A DNA stretch of 21,456 bases, taken from contig JAFDBA010000133.1 of the NCBI GenBank assembly GCA_019313505.1, forward strand, positions 1-21,456, written 5' to 3'. Shown here piece after piece: positions 6,604 through 14,793 of the stretch. The stretch is from Deltaproteobacteria bacterium. Its GTDB lineage: Bacteria; Desulfobacterota; Desulfobacteria; Desulfobacterales; UBA11574. Under the pieces are notes generated by a model. The model did not search any database, was not told the DNA's origin, and saw nothing but the letters and a program-made list of their open reading frames with translations. A program made the position numbers and the translations under genes. Each line of letters begins with the position of its first letter. Position 1 is the stretch's first letter.

Positions 6604-7637
6604 AAAACGTGGATGTCAGATGATCGGATTGAAAGGTGGATGTCCTTCCCTTTTTGGAGTTCTAATTTAAAAAAGTCGTTCTTGCTTAGCATTACCCTGA
6701 AGATTACGTCACCTGTCCGGGTCGAAACCTCGTAGTACGGACCTCGATCTGTAACACCTGATACCTTGCTTTGAAAAGAATTATTATCATCTCCAGAAGC
6801 CCCATTTTTGCTGATTATAATATCTTCAGGTCGAATAGCAACATACCGCTTATTCTCTTCGGGCGGGGATTGAAGGTGTAACTCAAGGTTATTTACCCGT
6901 GCTGTTGTGTCTTTGAATGATGCGTGAAAGACATTTTTAATGCCCATGAATTTGGCAGCAAACGGGGTGGCCGGTTTTTTAAAGACTTCCTGGACAGGAC
7001 CGATCTGATCGATTTTGCCATAATTTAGGACCGCCATTCGTTGGCCTAAAAACATGGCTTCGGCAAAATCGTGTGTGACCATTAAAAATGTGGTTTCTAC
7101 TTCCTGATGCAGTTTTTTCAACAAATCCCGAATGTCTTCCCGGAAATTGGGATCCAGCGCGGAGAGAGGTTCATCCAGAAGGAGCACGGAAGGATTCACG
7201 GCCAGAGCCCGTGCCAGGGCGATTCGCTGTTTTTCGCCGCCGCTTAAATTATGAATGGATCGCTGAGCAAGAGCCTGGAGTCCCAATTGTTCCATAAGTC
7301 GTGTTACCCATTTTTCCGAAGCCTTTGGATCGTTTTTGTGGTAACGCAATCCATAAGTGATATTTTTCAAAACAGAGAGGTGGGGAAATAGTGCATAATC
7401 CTGGTACACGATGCTGGTACCGCGCTGTTCCGGAGGAAGATGGGTAATCTCTTTTCCCTTCACAAGGATACGGCCGCTGGTAATGGGTACGATACCTGCG
7501 ATTGCTTCCAGAATAAGGGTCTTCCCTGCACCTGTGGGTCCCAGAAGCATGAAAAACTCTCCATCCTGGATGGAAAGATTGATATCCTCAAGGGCAAAGC
7601 CGGGAAATTTAATGAAAAGATCTTTTATCTCGATCAT
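6600..7637 (-). CDS. wtpC: Tungstate/molybdate ABC transporter ATP-binding protein
   Basis: The ATPase that powers oxyanion import through the WtpB permease at the inner membrane. The 345-residue product shows Walker A GPTGAGKT (33-40), the Q-loop VYQDYALFPH (Q79), signature LSGGEKQR (131-138), Walker B VLLLDEP (151-157) with D-loop SALD, and the switch His in VTHD (H189). The C-terminal part (about 265-345, including YVAIRPEDI) is a TOBE-like regulatory domain, as in ModC/WtpC. Its ATG overlaps the wtpB stop by 4 bases. Last gene of the taoR-wtpABC operon, converging on the methyltransferase gene with overlapping stops. Confidence 0.92.
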   Translation of the reverse strand: MIEIKDLFIKFPGFALEDINLSIQDGEFFMLLGPTGAGKTLILEAIAGIVPITSGRILVKGKEITHLPPEQRGTSIVYQDYALFPHLSVLKNITYGLRYHKNDPKASEKWVTRLMEQLGLQALAQRSIHNLSGGEKQRIALARALAVNPSVLLLDEPLSALDPNFREDIRDLLKKLHQEVETTFLMVTHDFAEAMFLGQRMAVLNYGKIDQIGPVQEVFKKPATPFAAKFMGIKNVFHASFKDTTARVNNLELHLQSPPEENKRYVAIRPEDIIISKNGASGDDNNSFQSKVSGVTDRGPYYEVSTRTGDVIFRVMLSKNDFFKLELQKGKDIHLSIRSSDIHVF

Positions 7638-8428
7638 TTTTGATTTTCCTTTGGCAACGAACAGATTCTCAACAGTAAAAACAGCAGCAGACTGACCACT
7701 ATTAACCAGACGGCCACAGGTTGAGAATATTTAATGCCATAGGCGGTAAAACGCTCATAAATCATTACCGGTGCGATCATGGGGTGATAGGCGACAATAA
7801 CCACCGCTCCGAATTCACTGATTGCCCTTGCGCTGCACATAATGATGCCCACCAGCATTGAGCGCCATGCGAGGCGAAAGGTTACCCGGACGAATGTTTC
7901 GGACAAAGAGGCCCCGAGACTCCTGGATATATTTTCCAATCTCACCGGTATGGCTTCAAATCCTGCCTTGACGGTGTTTACGTAAAATGGCAGACCCACG
8001 AAGGTCAAAACCGTCACAATTCCGGTAACCGTTCCCATTATTTGGATTCCGACCTGCTGCATCAGTTGTCCGAGCCAGTGGTTTTTACCGGCAAGGCCAA
8101 GAATCGCAATTCCGACCACCGGGTGCGGGATCATGATAGGTAGATCAATAATACTTTCAACGAGTTTTTTCCCGAAAAAATCTTTCCGGGCCAGTAAATA
8201 GGCAAAGGGGGTGCCGATCAAAAACGAAATCAGGGCCGCCATACCGGATGTATAGATGCTCAACCAGATCGAACCAAGGACATCAGGGTCACAAATAGTA
8301 TCCTTGAGATCTTGCACAGAGGGCTGAAGAACCATTTCGGTCAGAGGAAAGAGAATAAATACAACAACCGTTACGGTGGAAAAAACGGTTATACAAAAAA
8401 ATGGATCAATCTTCCTTTTTGTCCCCAT
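7634..8428 (-). CDS. wtpB: Tungstate/molybdate ABC transporter permease
   Basis: The membrane channel of the importer. The 264-residue product has about six hydrophobic segments (first at about residues 12-30, last at about 238-254) and the cytoplasmic coupling loop of binding-protein-dependent permeases (about 158-185, containing SRSLGASLSETF). The motif SARAISEFGAVVIVAYHP at about 199-216 resembles WtpB proteins more than ModB or TupB. It lies 6 bases after wtpA and overlaps wtpC by 4 bases. Assignment to tungstate over molybdate rests on family resemblance and on the regulator next door, not on a residue that decides it. Confidence 0.9.
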   Translation of the reverse strand: MGTKRKIDPFFCITVFSTVTVVVFILFPLTEMVLQPSVQDLKDTICDPDVLGSIWLSIYTSGMAALISFLIGTPFAYLLARKDFFGKKLVESIIDLPIMIPHPVVGIAILGLAGKNHWLGQLMQQVGIQIMGTVTGIVTVLTFVGLPFYVNTVKAGFEAIPVRLENISRSLGASLSETFVRVTFRLAWRSMLVGIIMCSARAISEFGAVVIVAYHPMIAPVMIYERFTAYGIKYSQPVAVWLIVVSLLLFLLLRICSLPKENQK

Positions 8429-8434
8429 GGGTTT

Positions 8435-9351
8435 CTAATTCCTTACCTCAATCCATTTTAATAGAGACAAGGGCAGCTTGGATTTCATCTTTTCTGTGGG
8501 AACCCTGCAGGGGACAAAAGGCGGTTGTCCCATGTCTTTCAAAGTCTTTAAGCCGCCATCGGGGTCCATTAAATACTCCAGGAACGCCTCGGCAGCTTCG
8601 GGATTTTGAACATTTTTTAATATGGTGATTCCATAGGTACACGATTTTCCGGTTCGAGTTATCCATGTCCCGGGTTTTTTGCCGGTCACCTTTACCGCTG
8701 CCTGTTGGTAAAACTCATCCTTTTTGTAATTACCCAGGTTAATCTCATCAGGAAGCTGTATGTACTTCAAACCATGTTGAACAGCAACGGAAAGATACTC
8801 CCAGGCATAGTCCATATTTCCGGTCTTGAGCAACGAAACCAGTTCAACCGATTTGGGCCGTATGTTTTTCTCCGGCCGGTTTGAAATCAACTGATCATAG
8901 AGGCCGGGAAATTTGTAATATTTTTCAGCAAGTTGAAGCACCATAAGGCTCCTGTATCCGCAGGGGTCCAGATTTGGATCCGCTTGTCCCCAGATCACAC
9001 CTTTTCGCTTTAAAATTTCGTACCAGTTATTGGCGTTGATCTGGTTTGCAAAGCGGCTCTTATCCGTATAACAAAGGACCAACTGGTTTGTTGCAAAACG
9101 AATATTCCAAACAGCGTATTCGGGAATCAGGGTCTTGTCGATAATGTTGAAATCAGCAGATGCCATGATATCGGCAGGTTTATGCAGCTCTGAAATCATC
9201 CGCGCCATTTTTGTGCTTCCTCCTCCCTCACGAAGCACGTCAACTTTAGAATATTTTGCCTCAGTTCGGCGCTAACAGAAAAAGGCAACAGGACCATGAG
9301 CGCTACAAAAATAATTCGCGTGCACATCATCAGATTCGCCGATTTTATCAT
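8435..9351 (-). pseudogene. wtpA: Tungstate/molybdate-binding protein WtpA, broken by an N-terminal deletion/frameshift
   Basis: WtpA is the periplasmic oxyanion receptor for WtpBC. Starting at the ATG at 9351-9349, 3 bases after the taoR stop and behind AAGGA, the first frame encodes a signal peptide (basic start, then FVALMVLLPFSVSA). The mature protein resumes in another frame as AKYSKVDVLREGGGST and runs to 8435 with ASADF, IRFATNQLVLCYTDKS, DPNLDPCGYR and the MDYAWEYLSVA region holding the expected Asp and Glu ligands. Missing between them are roughly 26 residues, including the first strand and the HAGSL-type ligand loop. The 917-base span is not a multiple of three. The later part alone (from 9238) lacks export signal and ligand loop. 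Recent mutation or assembly error are both possible. Confidence 0.87.
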
Positions 9352-9354
9352 AAC

Positions 9355-10296
9355 CTATTCCTTCGCGTTAAATTTTGATTGTTGTGTGAAAACCATTTTG
9401 CCGCATAAACTCAAATCGTATCCATCCAGTTTCACGGCTATGTCACGAAATTGGGGTTCATGGAGAAGGCTTAAAAAGAGTTGAACTCCCTGTTCAAAAA
9501 AATGTTCTTTTGAGACAAGAAAATCAAATTGTTCCCAGCGAAGCGGAATAAAGTCCAAACCCAAAAGACTTGCGACAGGTTTGATGGCGGGAGCCATATC
9601 GGCCCGGCCCGAAAGTACCTCCATGGCCACATCCAGATGGCTTCTGAATTCTTGATGATACCCTTCAATCTGCGTGTCCTTGAGGCCGGCCTTCTCCAGT
9701 TCCCGGTCAAGGAGGAGGCGTGTGCCCGTGCCCACCGGACGATTGGCAATCTTGATTTCCGGTTGTCCCAGGTCGGAAACGCCTGAAATTTGCTTGGGAT
9801 TTCCTTTGGCTACCAGGAATCCCTGTTCTCTTCGGCAGAAATTCACCAGTACGGGAAATTTTCCTTTAAGTTCTTCCCGGGCATAATCAAAATTATACTC
9901 CTTTTCATCATCTTGCAAAAGGTGACTGCATGCCACATGGCAAATGTCTCGGCCCAGGGCCTTAAGACCTCCCATACTGCCCACGTTGCCGAAAACGACC
10001 ATATGATCACTATAGAGGTTATTAAAAAGAGAAATGATTCGGTCCAAAAGGATATCATTGCTTCCGGCTATGATTAGAAGGCCATGGTAAGGCGGCAACG
10101 GTTTCTCTGGCTTGGGATAGTTGATGGTTTGATTATCCAGCCACCGTTCGACAAGGTGGCGGGGAAAGAGCCATTTGCCGGTTACCTTGCTTGCAGGCAG
10201 TCCTTTGTCGGCGACCAGTGTGTAAACCATCTTCTCATTAATATTTAAGAACTCGGATATCTCGCGAGTGTTAAGTAATGTCTTGTCTTTAGCCAT
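9355..10296 (-). CDS. taoR: TaoR-family regulator: excisionase-type HTH plus periplasmic-binding-like domain
   Basis: A 313-residue transcription factor. Residues about 8-55 form an excisionase-like helix-turn-helix (LNTREISEFLNINEKMVYTL, then KWLFPRHLVERWL). Residues about 70-300 form a PBP-like ligand domain related to molybdate-binding proteins (NRPVGTGTRLLLDRELEKAG, SHLDVAMEVLSGRADMAPA). This architecture matches TaoR of Desulfovibrio, known to repress tungstate transporter genes and activate tungsten aldehyde oxidoreductase when tungsten is plentiful. Here the gene is first in an operon with wtpABC, with only 3 bases to wtpA, which suggests autoregulation. A simple ModE or phage origin is unlikely, since no phage genes are near. 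Ligand choice, W or Mo, is inferred. Confidence 0.85.
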   Translation of the reverse strand: MAKDKTLLNTREISEFLNINEKMVYTLVADKGLPASKVTGKWLFPRHLVERWLDNQTINYPKPEKPLPPYHGLLIIAGSNDILLDRIISLFNNLYSDHMVVFGNVGSMGGLKALGRDICHVACSHLLQDDEKEYNFDYAREELKGKFPVLVNFCRREQGFLVAKGNPKQISGVSDLGQPEIKIANRPVGTGTRLLLDRELEKAGLKDTQIEGYHQEFRSHLDVAMEVLSGRADMAPAIKPVASLLGLDFIPLRWEQFDFLVSKEHFFEQGVQLFLSLLHEPQFRDIAVKLDGYDLSLCGKMVFTQQSKFNAKE

Positions 10297-10375
10297 TTTA
10301 TTATTTCCCTCGTTATTTTGATTTCCATCAAGAATGCGACTTTATGGATAATGTCTGCTTTTTGCAGGATTAATT

Positions 10376-10429
10376 ATTTTGCAATGAAGCGTTACATATG
10401 TCAAGCTATATCAGTAACTATTTGTCAAG
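10376..10429 (-). promoter_or_regulatory. Candidate promoter and direct-repeat operator upstream of taoR-wtpABC
   Basis: On the minus strand a perfect -35 TTGACA (10404-10399) is followed after 17 bases by CAAAAT (10381-10376). The heptamer CTTGACA occurs twice in direct orientation, 24 bases apart (10429-10423 and 10405-10399). The upstream copy has no good -10, so the pair may be a regulator site overlapping the promoter. The rest of the 320-base gap 10297-10616 is AT-rich with no gene seen. Confidence 0.45.
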
Positions 10430-10538
10430 ATATTATTTAATTAGGGTTAGATGAAAGGTGTGATAACTTTAAATAACGATAAACAACAATTAACAACTCT
10501 TATTTCTTGATGACAAAAATTATCATGGGACAGGGGGC

Positions 10539-10566
10539 TTGATTTTTTATAAGCATCTGATATGCT
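10539..10566 (+). promoter_or_regulatory. Candidate promoter for the hypothetical gene at 10617
   Basis: TTGATT (10539-10544) and TATGCT (10561-10566) are 16 bases apart, about 50 bases before the start codon. Moderate match only. Confidence 0.35.
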
Positions 10567-10616
10567 CTTTTAATCTCGTCAAGATAGAAGAATAAGAAAA
10601 TCAATAAGGAGAGCTT

Positions 10617-11030
10617 ATGAGCAAGGCCATTCAGCAATTCGAGTCATTTATTGAAAACTGGACAGAAACCCAGGAACAAAACAAAAAAGCTTTTGTGCGT
10701 CTGAAAGATTATATGGCATCCAAACCCGGGGTGAATCTTGATTTTATACCCCGTGAGGGGCTTACTTATTCCCTTAGAGCAGTCCACGAGGATCAAAAAA
10801 ATAAACCTTTGTTTGTGATGGTGGACGTAATTGAAGACACTCCCCGGTGGCTGTCGGTATGCTTTTATAACGAGATGATTACCGATCCTGATGAAAACGG
10901 GGATTTTGTGCCGGACGGGCTTCTTGGTGAGGATGCGTTGTGCTTTGATCTGGAAGAATACAACGAAGAGGGCATCCGGTATGTTGAAGCCCGGATGGAT
11001 GAAGCCTATAAAAACGCAGTCCAAGGCTGA
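10617..11030 (+). CDS. Hypothetical protein
   Basis: I do not recognise this 137-residue protein. It is well supported as a gene: AAGGAGAG sits 7 bases before the ATG, a plausible promoter lies upstream, and the composition is protein-like. It is acidic and soluble, with no signal peptide or membrane segment. The N-terminal third (about 1-35) looks helical. The middle has strand-like segments (FVMVDVIED, WLSVCFYNEM) and the C-terminal part is rich in Asp and Glu, ending in a predicted helix. No cysteine cluster or nucleotide-binding motif is seen. It is transcribed away from taoR and towards lnt, 102 bases away; that neighbourhood says little about function. Confidence 0.8.
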   Translation: MSKAIQQFESFIENWTETQEQNKKAFVRLKDYMASKPGVNLDFIPREGLTYSLRAVHEDQKNKPLFVMVDVIEDTPRWLSVCFYNEMITDPDENGDFVPDGLLGEDALCFDLEEYNEEGIRYVEARMDEAYKNAVQG

Positions 11031-11132
11031 TAGCAGTTTAGAGACAACACAGGCAACATCCGGATTTCTCCTGATATAGAAATAGGCGGAATTCAAGGTG
11101 GTTCATAAAAACTTTTTACAAATTCATCAAAA

Positions 11133-12698
11133 TTGAAAAGAGATAAACTCGACAGGCTGAATTTTTTTTTAGCAGTATCAAGCGGAGTGTTACTTACCCT
11201 CTCCTTTCCAAAGGCCGGTTTTTCATGGCTGGCCTGGTTTGCTCTTGTTCCCTTGCTGGTCGCATTAAGAACCCTCTCTCTTAAAAACGGTTTTTATTTA
11301 GGTCTGTGTACCGGGCTTGCCCATTACCTTACTTTGCTATACTGGCTGGCACATACCATGTCAACCTACGGTCACCTTCCTTTCTATGTAAGTGTGCCGA
11401 TTCTTTTGATTTTATCGGCTTATCTGGCGCTTTATGTTGCAATGTTTTCAATGGGTTTAACCCTCTTTTACCAAAGACCTTTAGTCCTTCTGTTCATGAT
11501 CCCATCGGTATGGGTTTCATTGGAATATATCCGTTCATTCCTTTTCACCGGTTTCCCATGGGAGTTGCTCGGATACACACAATTTAACGTGCTACATTTA
11601 ATTCAGATCTCAGACATTTTCGGCGTGTATGGTGTATCATTTTGTATCGCCTTGAGCAATGCAGCAATTTTCTTGGGATATCTTTATCTGTCAGGAAAAG
11701 ACCGGCTGAAAAATGAGGTTAAAGCAAAACTTGCTTCAGGATCGACAGTTATTTTTGTTTTGATTTTTTGTATGGTCTGGTTTTATGGAAAATGGCGAAT
11801 AGAATCCATTCAAAAACTGATTTCCGATTCCCCATCTGTACGGGTTGCAATTGTTCAGGGTAATATCGACCAGGCAAAAAAGTGGGATCCTGCATTTCAA
11901 ATTGCTTCCACAAAAAAATATATTAATCTTTCATTGTTGGCAAAAAAACATAAGCCGGATCTTGTTGTATGGCCGGAAACAGCTACTCCTTTCTACTTTT
12001 TGCGCAATGCTCGGTTGTCTGAAATGGTTAAAAAGGGTATTCACGATACCGGCACGGACTTTCTAATTGGCAGCCCTTCTTTCAATTTCGGGACAAACAG
12101 TGTTGAATATTATAACAGCGCATACCTGATTGGGCCAGGGGGAAACGTATACGGTAAGTATGACAAGACACACCTTGTGCCCTTTGGAGAATATATTCCG
12201 TTCAAGAAATGGTTACCGTTTCTCGGCAAAATGGTAGAGAGTGTTGGAGACTTTAATCCGGGGGAAAAAGGGCACACCATTAAATGGGGTGATTACAGGT
12301 TAGGTGTTCAGATCTGTTATGAAATAATTTTTCCTGATCTTTCCAGAGATATGATAAAAAATCATGCGTCATTACTGGTCAATATCACTAATGATGCCTG
12401 GTATGGTAGATCGAGTGCTCCAAATCAGCATTTTTCCATGACGATTTTTCGAGCCGTGGAAAACAGAAGGTCAATTATACGCTCTGCCAATACAGGTATC
12501 AGCGGGTTTATAGATCCTTCCGGCAGGGTAATTGCCTCCACGGAGCTTTTTAAGGATGCAACAATAACGCGGTCCGTGCCCATGCTTGAGGGGATGACCT
12601 TCTATTCTCGTTTTGGAGATTTGTTTGCCATGGCATGTCTTGGGGTAACCCTGATTGCAGGATTTTGGGGTTATTTAATTAGGAAATATTCGAATTAA
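11133..12698 (+). CDS. lnt: Apolipoprotein N-acyltransferase
   Basis: Lnt adds the third acyl chain to the N-terminal cysteine of lipoproteins in the inner membrane, allowing sorting to the outer membrane. The 521-residue product has several hydrophobic membrane segments in about 1-225 and near the C-terminus, and a nitrilase-like periplasmic domain (about 235-470). The catalytic triad can be placed: E282 in VVWPETATPF, K345 in YDKTHLVPFGEYIPF and C395 in QICYEIIFPDL. Start: TTG at 11133 is the only usual start before the first membrane helix, since an in-frame stop lies 27 bases upstream; no clear ribosome binding site is visible. The length is normal for the family. Confidence 0.94.
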   Translation: MKRDKLDRLNFFLAVSSGVLLTLSFPKAGFSWLAWFALVPLLVALRTLSLKNGFYLGLCTGLAHYLTLLYWLAHTMSTYGHLPFYVSVPILLILSAYLALYVAMFSMGLTLFYQRPLVLLFMIPSVWVSLEYIRSFLFTGFPWELLGYTQFNVLHLIQISDIFGVYGVSFCIALSNAAIFLGYLYLSGKDRLKNEVKAKLASGSTVIFVLIFCMVWFYGKWRIESIQKLISDSPSVRVAIVQGNIDQAKKWDPAFQIASTKKYINLSLLAKKHKPDLVVWPETATPFYFLRNARLSEMVKKGIHDTGTDFLIGSPSFNFGTNSVEYYNSAYLIGPGGNVYGKYDKTHLVPFGEYIPFKKWLPFLGKMVESVGDFNPGEKGHTIKWGDYRLGVQICYEIIFPDLSRDMIKNHASLLVNITNDAWYGRSSAPNQHFSMTIFRAVENRRSIIRSANTGISGFIDPSGRVIASTELFKDATITRSVPMLEGMTFYSRFGDLFAMACLGVTLIAGFWGYLIRKYSN

Positions 12699-12726
12699 AC
12701 CTAACCCGGATAAACTGGAAAAGTTA

Positions 12727-12832
12727 TAAGTGAACTAAAGTTTGAAGTGAGCTAAAGTTAAGGAGTCGCTACGCTCCAGCTTTTATACAAATTGTCAGTA
12801 TTCCTTAACTTTAGGCACTTTAGTTCACTTTA
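12727..12832. repeat. Palindromic element after lnt
   Basis: TAAGTGAACTAAAGT and AAGTGAGCTAAAGTTAAGGA (12727-12764) pair with TCCTTAACTTTAGGCACTT and ACTTTAGTTCACTTTA (12802-12832). This gives a long imperfect stem with a smaller GGAG/CTCC stem at the loop. It may end the lnt transcript or be a mobile palindromic repeat. The 5' arm itself contains two similar units (AAGTGAACTAAAGT and AAGTGAGCTAAAGT). Confidence 0.7.
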
Positions 12833-12881
12833 GGCATTTCACACTTAATTGGCTAAGCATTTTTTTTGCCACAAAAAACAC

Positions 12882-12929
12882 CCCGGTGAAATCCGCCTAC
12901 GGCTGACCGCAAAGCGATATTTCACTGGG
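12882..12929. repeat. REP-like hairpin between lnt and prfB
   Basis: CCCGGTGAAAT (12882-12892) pairs with ATTTCACTGGG (12919-12929), one mismatch, around a loop containing GCCTACGGC. No U-tract follows, so it is more like an intergenic palindromic repeat than a simple terminator. Confidence 0.55.
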
Positions 12930-12964
12930 CAAGCAAAATATACAACCAAGGAACTAAAGAAGAG

Positions 12965-12993
12965 TTGAAAGATAAAACAAAACGGATTATAAT
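12965..12993 (+). promoter_or_regulatory. Sigma-70-type promoter for prfB
   Basis: TTGAAA (12965-12970), a 17-base spacer and a perfect TATAAT (12988-12993) lie 34 bases before the prfB ATG. This is the best promoter match in the window. Confidence 0.65.
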
Positions 12994-13027
12994 AAAAAAA
13001 GACAAAAAATGCTATAGGAGGTAAAAA

Positions 13028-14126
13028 ATGACTTTAGAACTCAATGAAAACATCAAGGAACATTTTCTGAAATTAGAACAATTGAAAGGGTGTCTTTGAC
13101 CTTGCCGGAAAAGAAAAAAGGCTTGAGGAAATCGAGGCTCTGATTGCCAAAAAAGACTTTTGGGATAACCCCGAAGCCACCAAGCCGATTTTAAAAGAAC
13201 GAACGTTGATTTCCGGCAAGGTGACATCATTTAAGAAGCTTTACACTGATATTGAAGAAAGTCAGATCCTGCTTGATCTTGCCATTGAAGAGTCAGACGC
13301 TGATACCATTGAGGAAGTCTCCCAGCAAATACAAGTAATTGACAAAAAAATAAAAAAACTTTCCATAGACCTTATGCTCGATGGTGTTGATGATCAGAAC
13401 AACTCCATTATTTCCATTAATGCAGGGGCCGGTGGTACCGAGGCTCAGGACTGGGCCGAGATGCTCTTCAGGATGTATACACGCTGGGGGGAGCACAAGG
13501 GTTTTAAATTAAACATCATCGATTTTCAACCAGGAGATGAAGCAGGAATCAAAAGTGTTACTTTTACAGCCAGTGGCGATTATGCCTATGGCTATCTAAA
13601 GGCAGAAAAAGGTGTTCATCGCCTGGTAAGAATTTCACCGTTTAATGCAAGCGGCAAACGGCATACCTCTTTTGCCTCCGTGTTTGTCTATCCTGAACTC
13701 AAAAACGAAATCGTCGTTCAGGTTGATGACAAGGATTTACGTGTAGATGTGTTCAGGGCCAGTGGTGCCGGAGGTCAGCATGTCAATAAAACCAGCAGTG
13801 CTGTTCGCATTACTCACCTTCCAAGCGGAATAGTTGTCCAGTGCCAGCAGGAAAAATCCCAGCATAGAAATAAAGAACTTGCCATGAAGGTTCTTAAAGC
13901 CCGGCTTTACCAGCTTGAGAAGCAGAAGCAGGATGAAAAGTTGCAGGAAATGCATGAAAGCAAGAACGAGATTGCATGGGGGAGTCAAATAAGGTCTTAT
14001 GTAATGCATCCCTATCAACTGGTTAAGGATCACCGCATAAACCTTGAGGTTGGCAATGTAAACGGTGTCCTTGACGGGGGGTTGGACCTTTTTATAGAGG
14101 GGGTATTGCTTTCAGGTAAAGCCTAA
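13028..14126 (+). CDS. prfB: Peptide chain release factor 2, with programmed +1 frameshift
   Basis: RF2 ends translation at UGA and UAA. Translation starts at ATG 13028 behind AGGAGGT, reads 23 codons to CTT TGA (TGA at 13097-13099), then must shift +1 to continue as DLAGKEKRLEEIEAL in the frame ending at 14126. This is the classic RF2 autoregulatory frameshift: low RF2 lets ribosomes stall at UGA and slip. The joined product is 365 residues, the normal size. It contains the anticodon-like SPF motif (RISPFNASGKRHTS) and the GGQ peptidyl-hydrolase motif (GAGGQHVNKTSSAVR). The internal Shine-Dalgarno element is AAAGGG followed by TGT, slightly different from the E. coli AGGGGGTAT. Confidence 0.95.
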
Positions 14127-14205
14127 CCGGATAAACCGGTGCGAAGCATCCGTATATGCAGAGTCCCTTAATTCTTCAATCTTCAATCGGAAAATATTCA
14201 ATTAT

Positions 14206-14748
14206 ATGAATCCCATCGACATTATTGCTGAATTTTACCAGCCCGGCACCAAGACATATAACATCCTCGTACAACATGGAACACAGGTGGCAGATAAGGC
14301 AGTAAGTGCCGCCCAAAAAGTGTCCCATCTTAACCCGGATCTTAATTTTGTCAAGGAAGCCGCCATGCTGCACGATATCGGCATTTTCCTGACCCATACT
14401 CCGGAACTTGGCTGTACCGGTGAACATCCCTATGTCTGTCATGGATATCTGGGAAGAGAAATTCTTGAAAGCAAGGGACTGCCGAAACATGCATTGGTGT
14501 GTGAACGGCATGTGGGAGTCGGCATAACTTCTGAAGAAATAAAGCGCCATAACCTCCCGCTGCCCCAACATGATATGGTGCCAGTCTCCCTGGAGGAACA
14601 GGTCATATGTTTTGCTGACAAGTTCTTTTCCAAAAATGGCAATCTGATTGTAACTGAAAAATCTGTTGAAAATATCCTACGTCGCCTTGAGCTATACGGC
14701 GCTGACAAGGTAATCACTTTTCAATCGTGGGTCCGTTTGTTTGAATAA
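14206..14748 (+). CDS. HD-domain protein (TIGR00295-like), probable metal-dependent phosphohydrolase
   Basis: A 180-residue single-domain protein of the HD superfamily. Probable metal ligands are H24 (LVQHGTQVAD), H56-D57 (AAMLHDIGIF), histidines in GEHPYVCHGYLGREIL and ERHVGVG, and an Asp in CFADKFFSKNG. This spacing fits the small HD proteins of the TIGR00295 type found in archaea and anaerobic bacteria, whose substrate is unknown. The ATG follows the prfB stop by 79 bases; no strong ribosome binding site is visible. A possible promoter and leader for pabA begin right after its stop. Confidence 0.82.
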   Translation: MNPIDIIAEFYQPGTKTYNILVQHGTQVADKAVSAAQKVSHLNPDLNFVKEAAMLHDIGIFLTHTPELGCTGEHPYVCHGYLGREILESKGLPKHALVCERHVGVGITSEEIKRHNLPLPQHDMVPVSLEEQVICFADKFFSKNGNLIVTEKSVENILRRLELYGADKVITFQSWVRLFE

Positions 14749-14764
14749 AAAAACAGCATTTTCC

Positions 14765-14793
14765 TTGACCTGAAAGAATGTTTCGGCTATTAG
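14765..14793 (+). promoter_or_regulatory. Candidate sigma-70 promoter for pabA
   Basis: TTGACC (14765-14770), a 17-base spacer and TATTAG (14788-14793) lie just after the HD-domain gene. Transcription from here would produce a leader of about 130 bases before pabA. Confidence 0.5.

Noticed and set aside
9355..10296. Phage excisionase or integration module
   Set aside because: The excisionase-like HTH is fused to a periplasmic-binding-like domain and adjoins a tungstate transporter; no integrase or att-like repeats are seen.
13097..13099. UGA in prfB as a selenocysteine codon or a true nonsense mutation
   Set aside because: Position, CTT UGA context and RF2 identity fit the known programmed frameshift; the reading frame changes after it, which selenocysteine would not explain.
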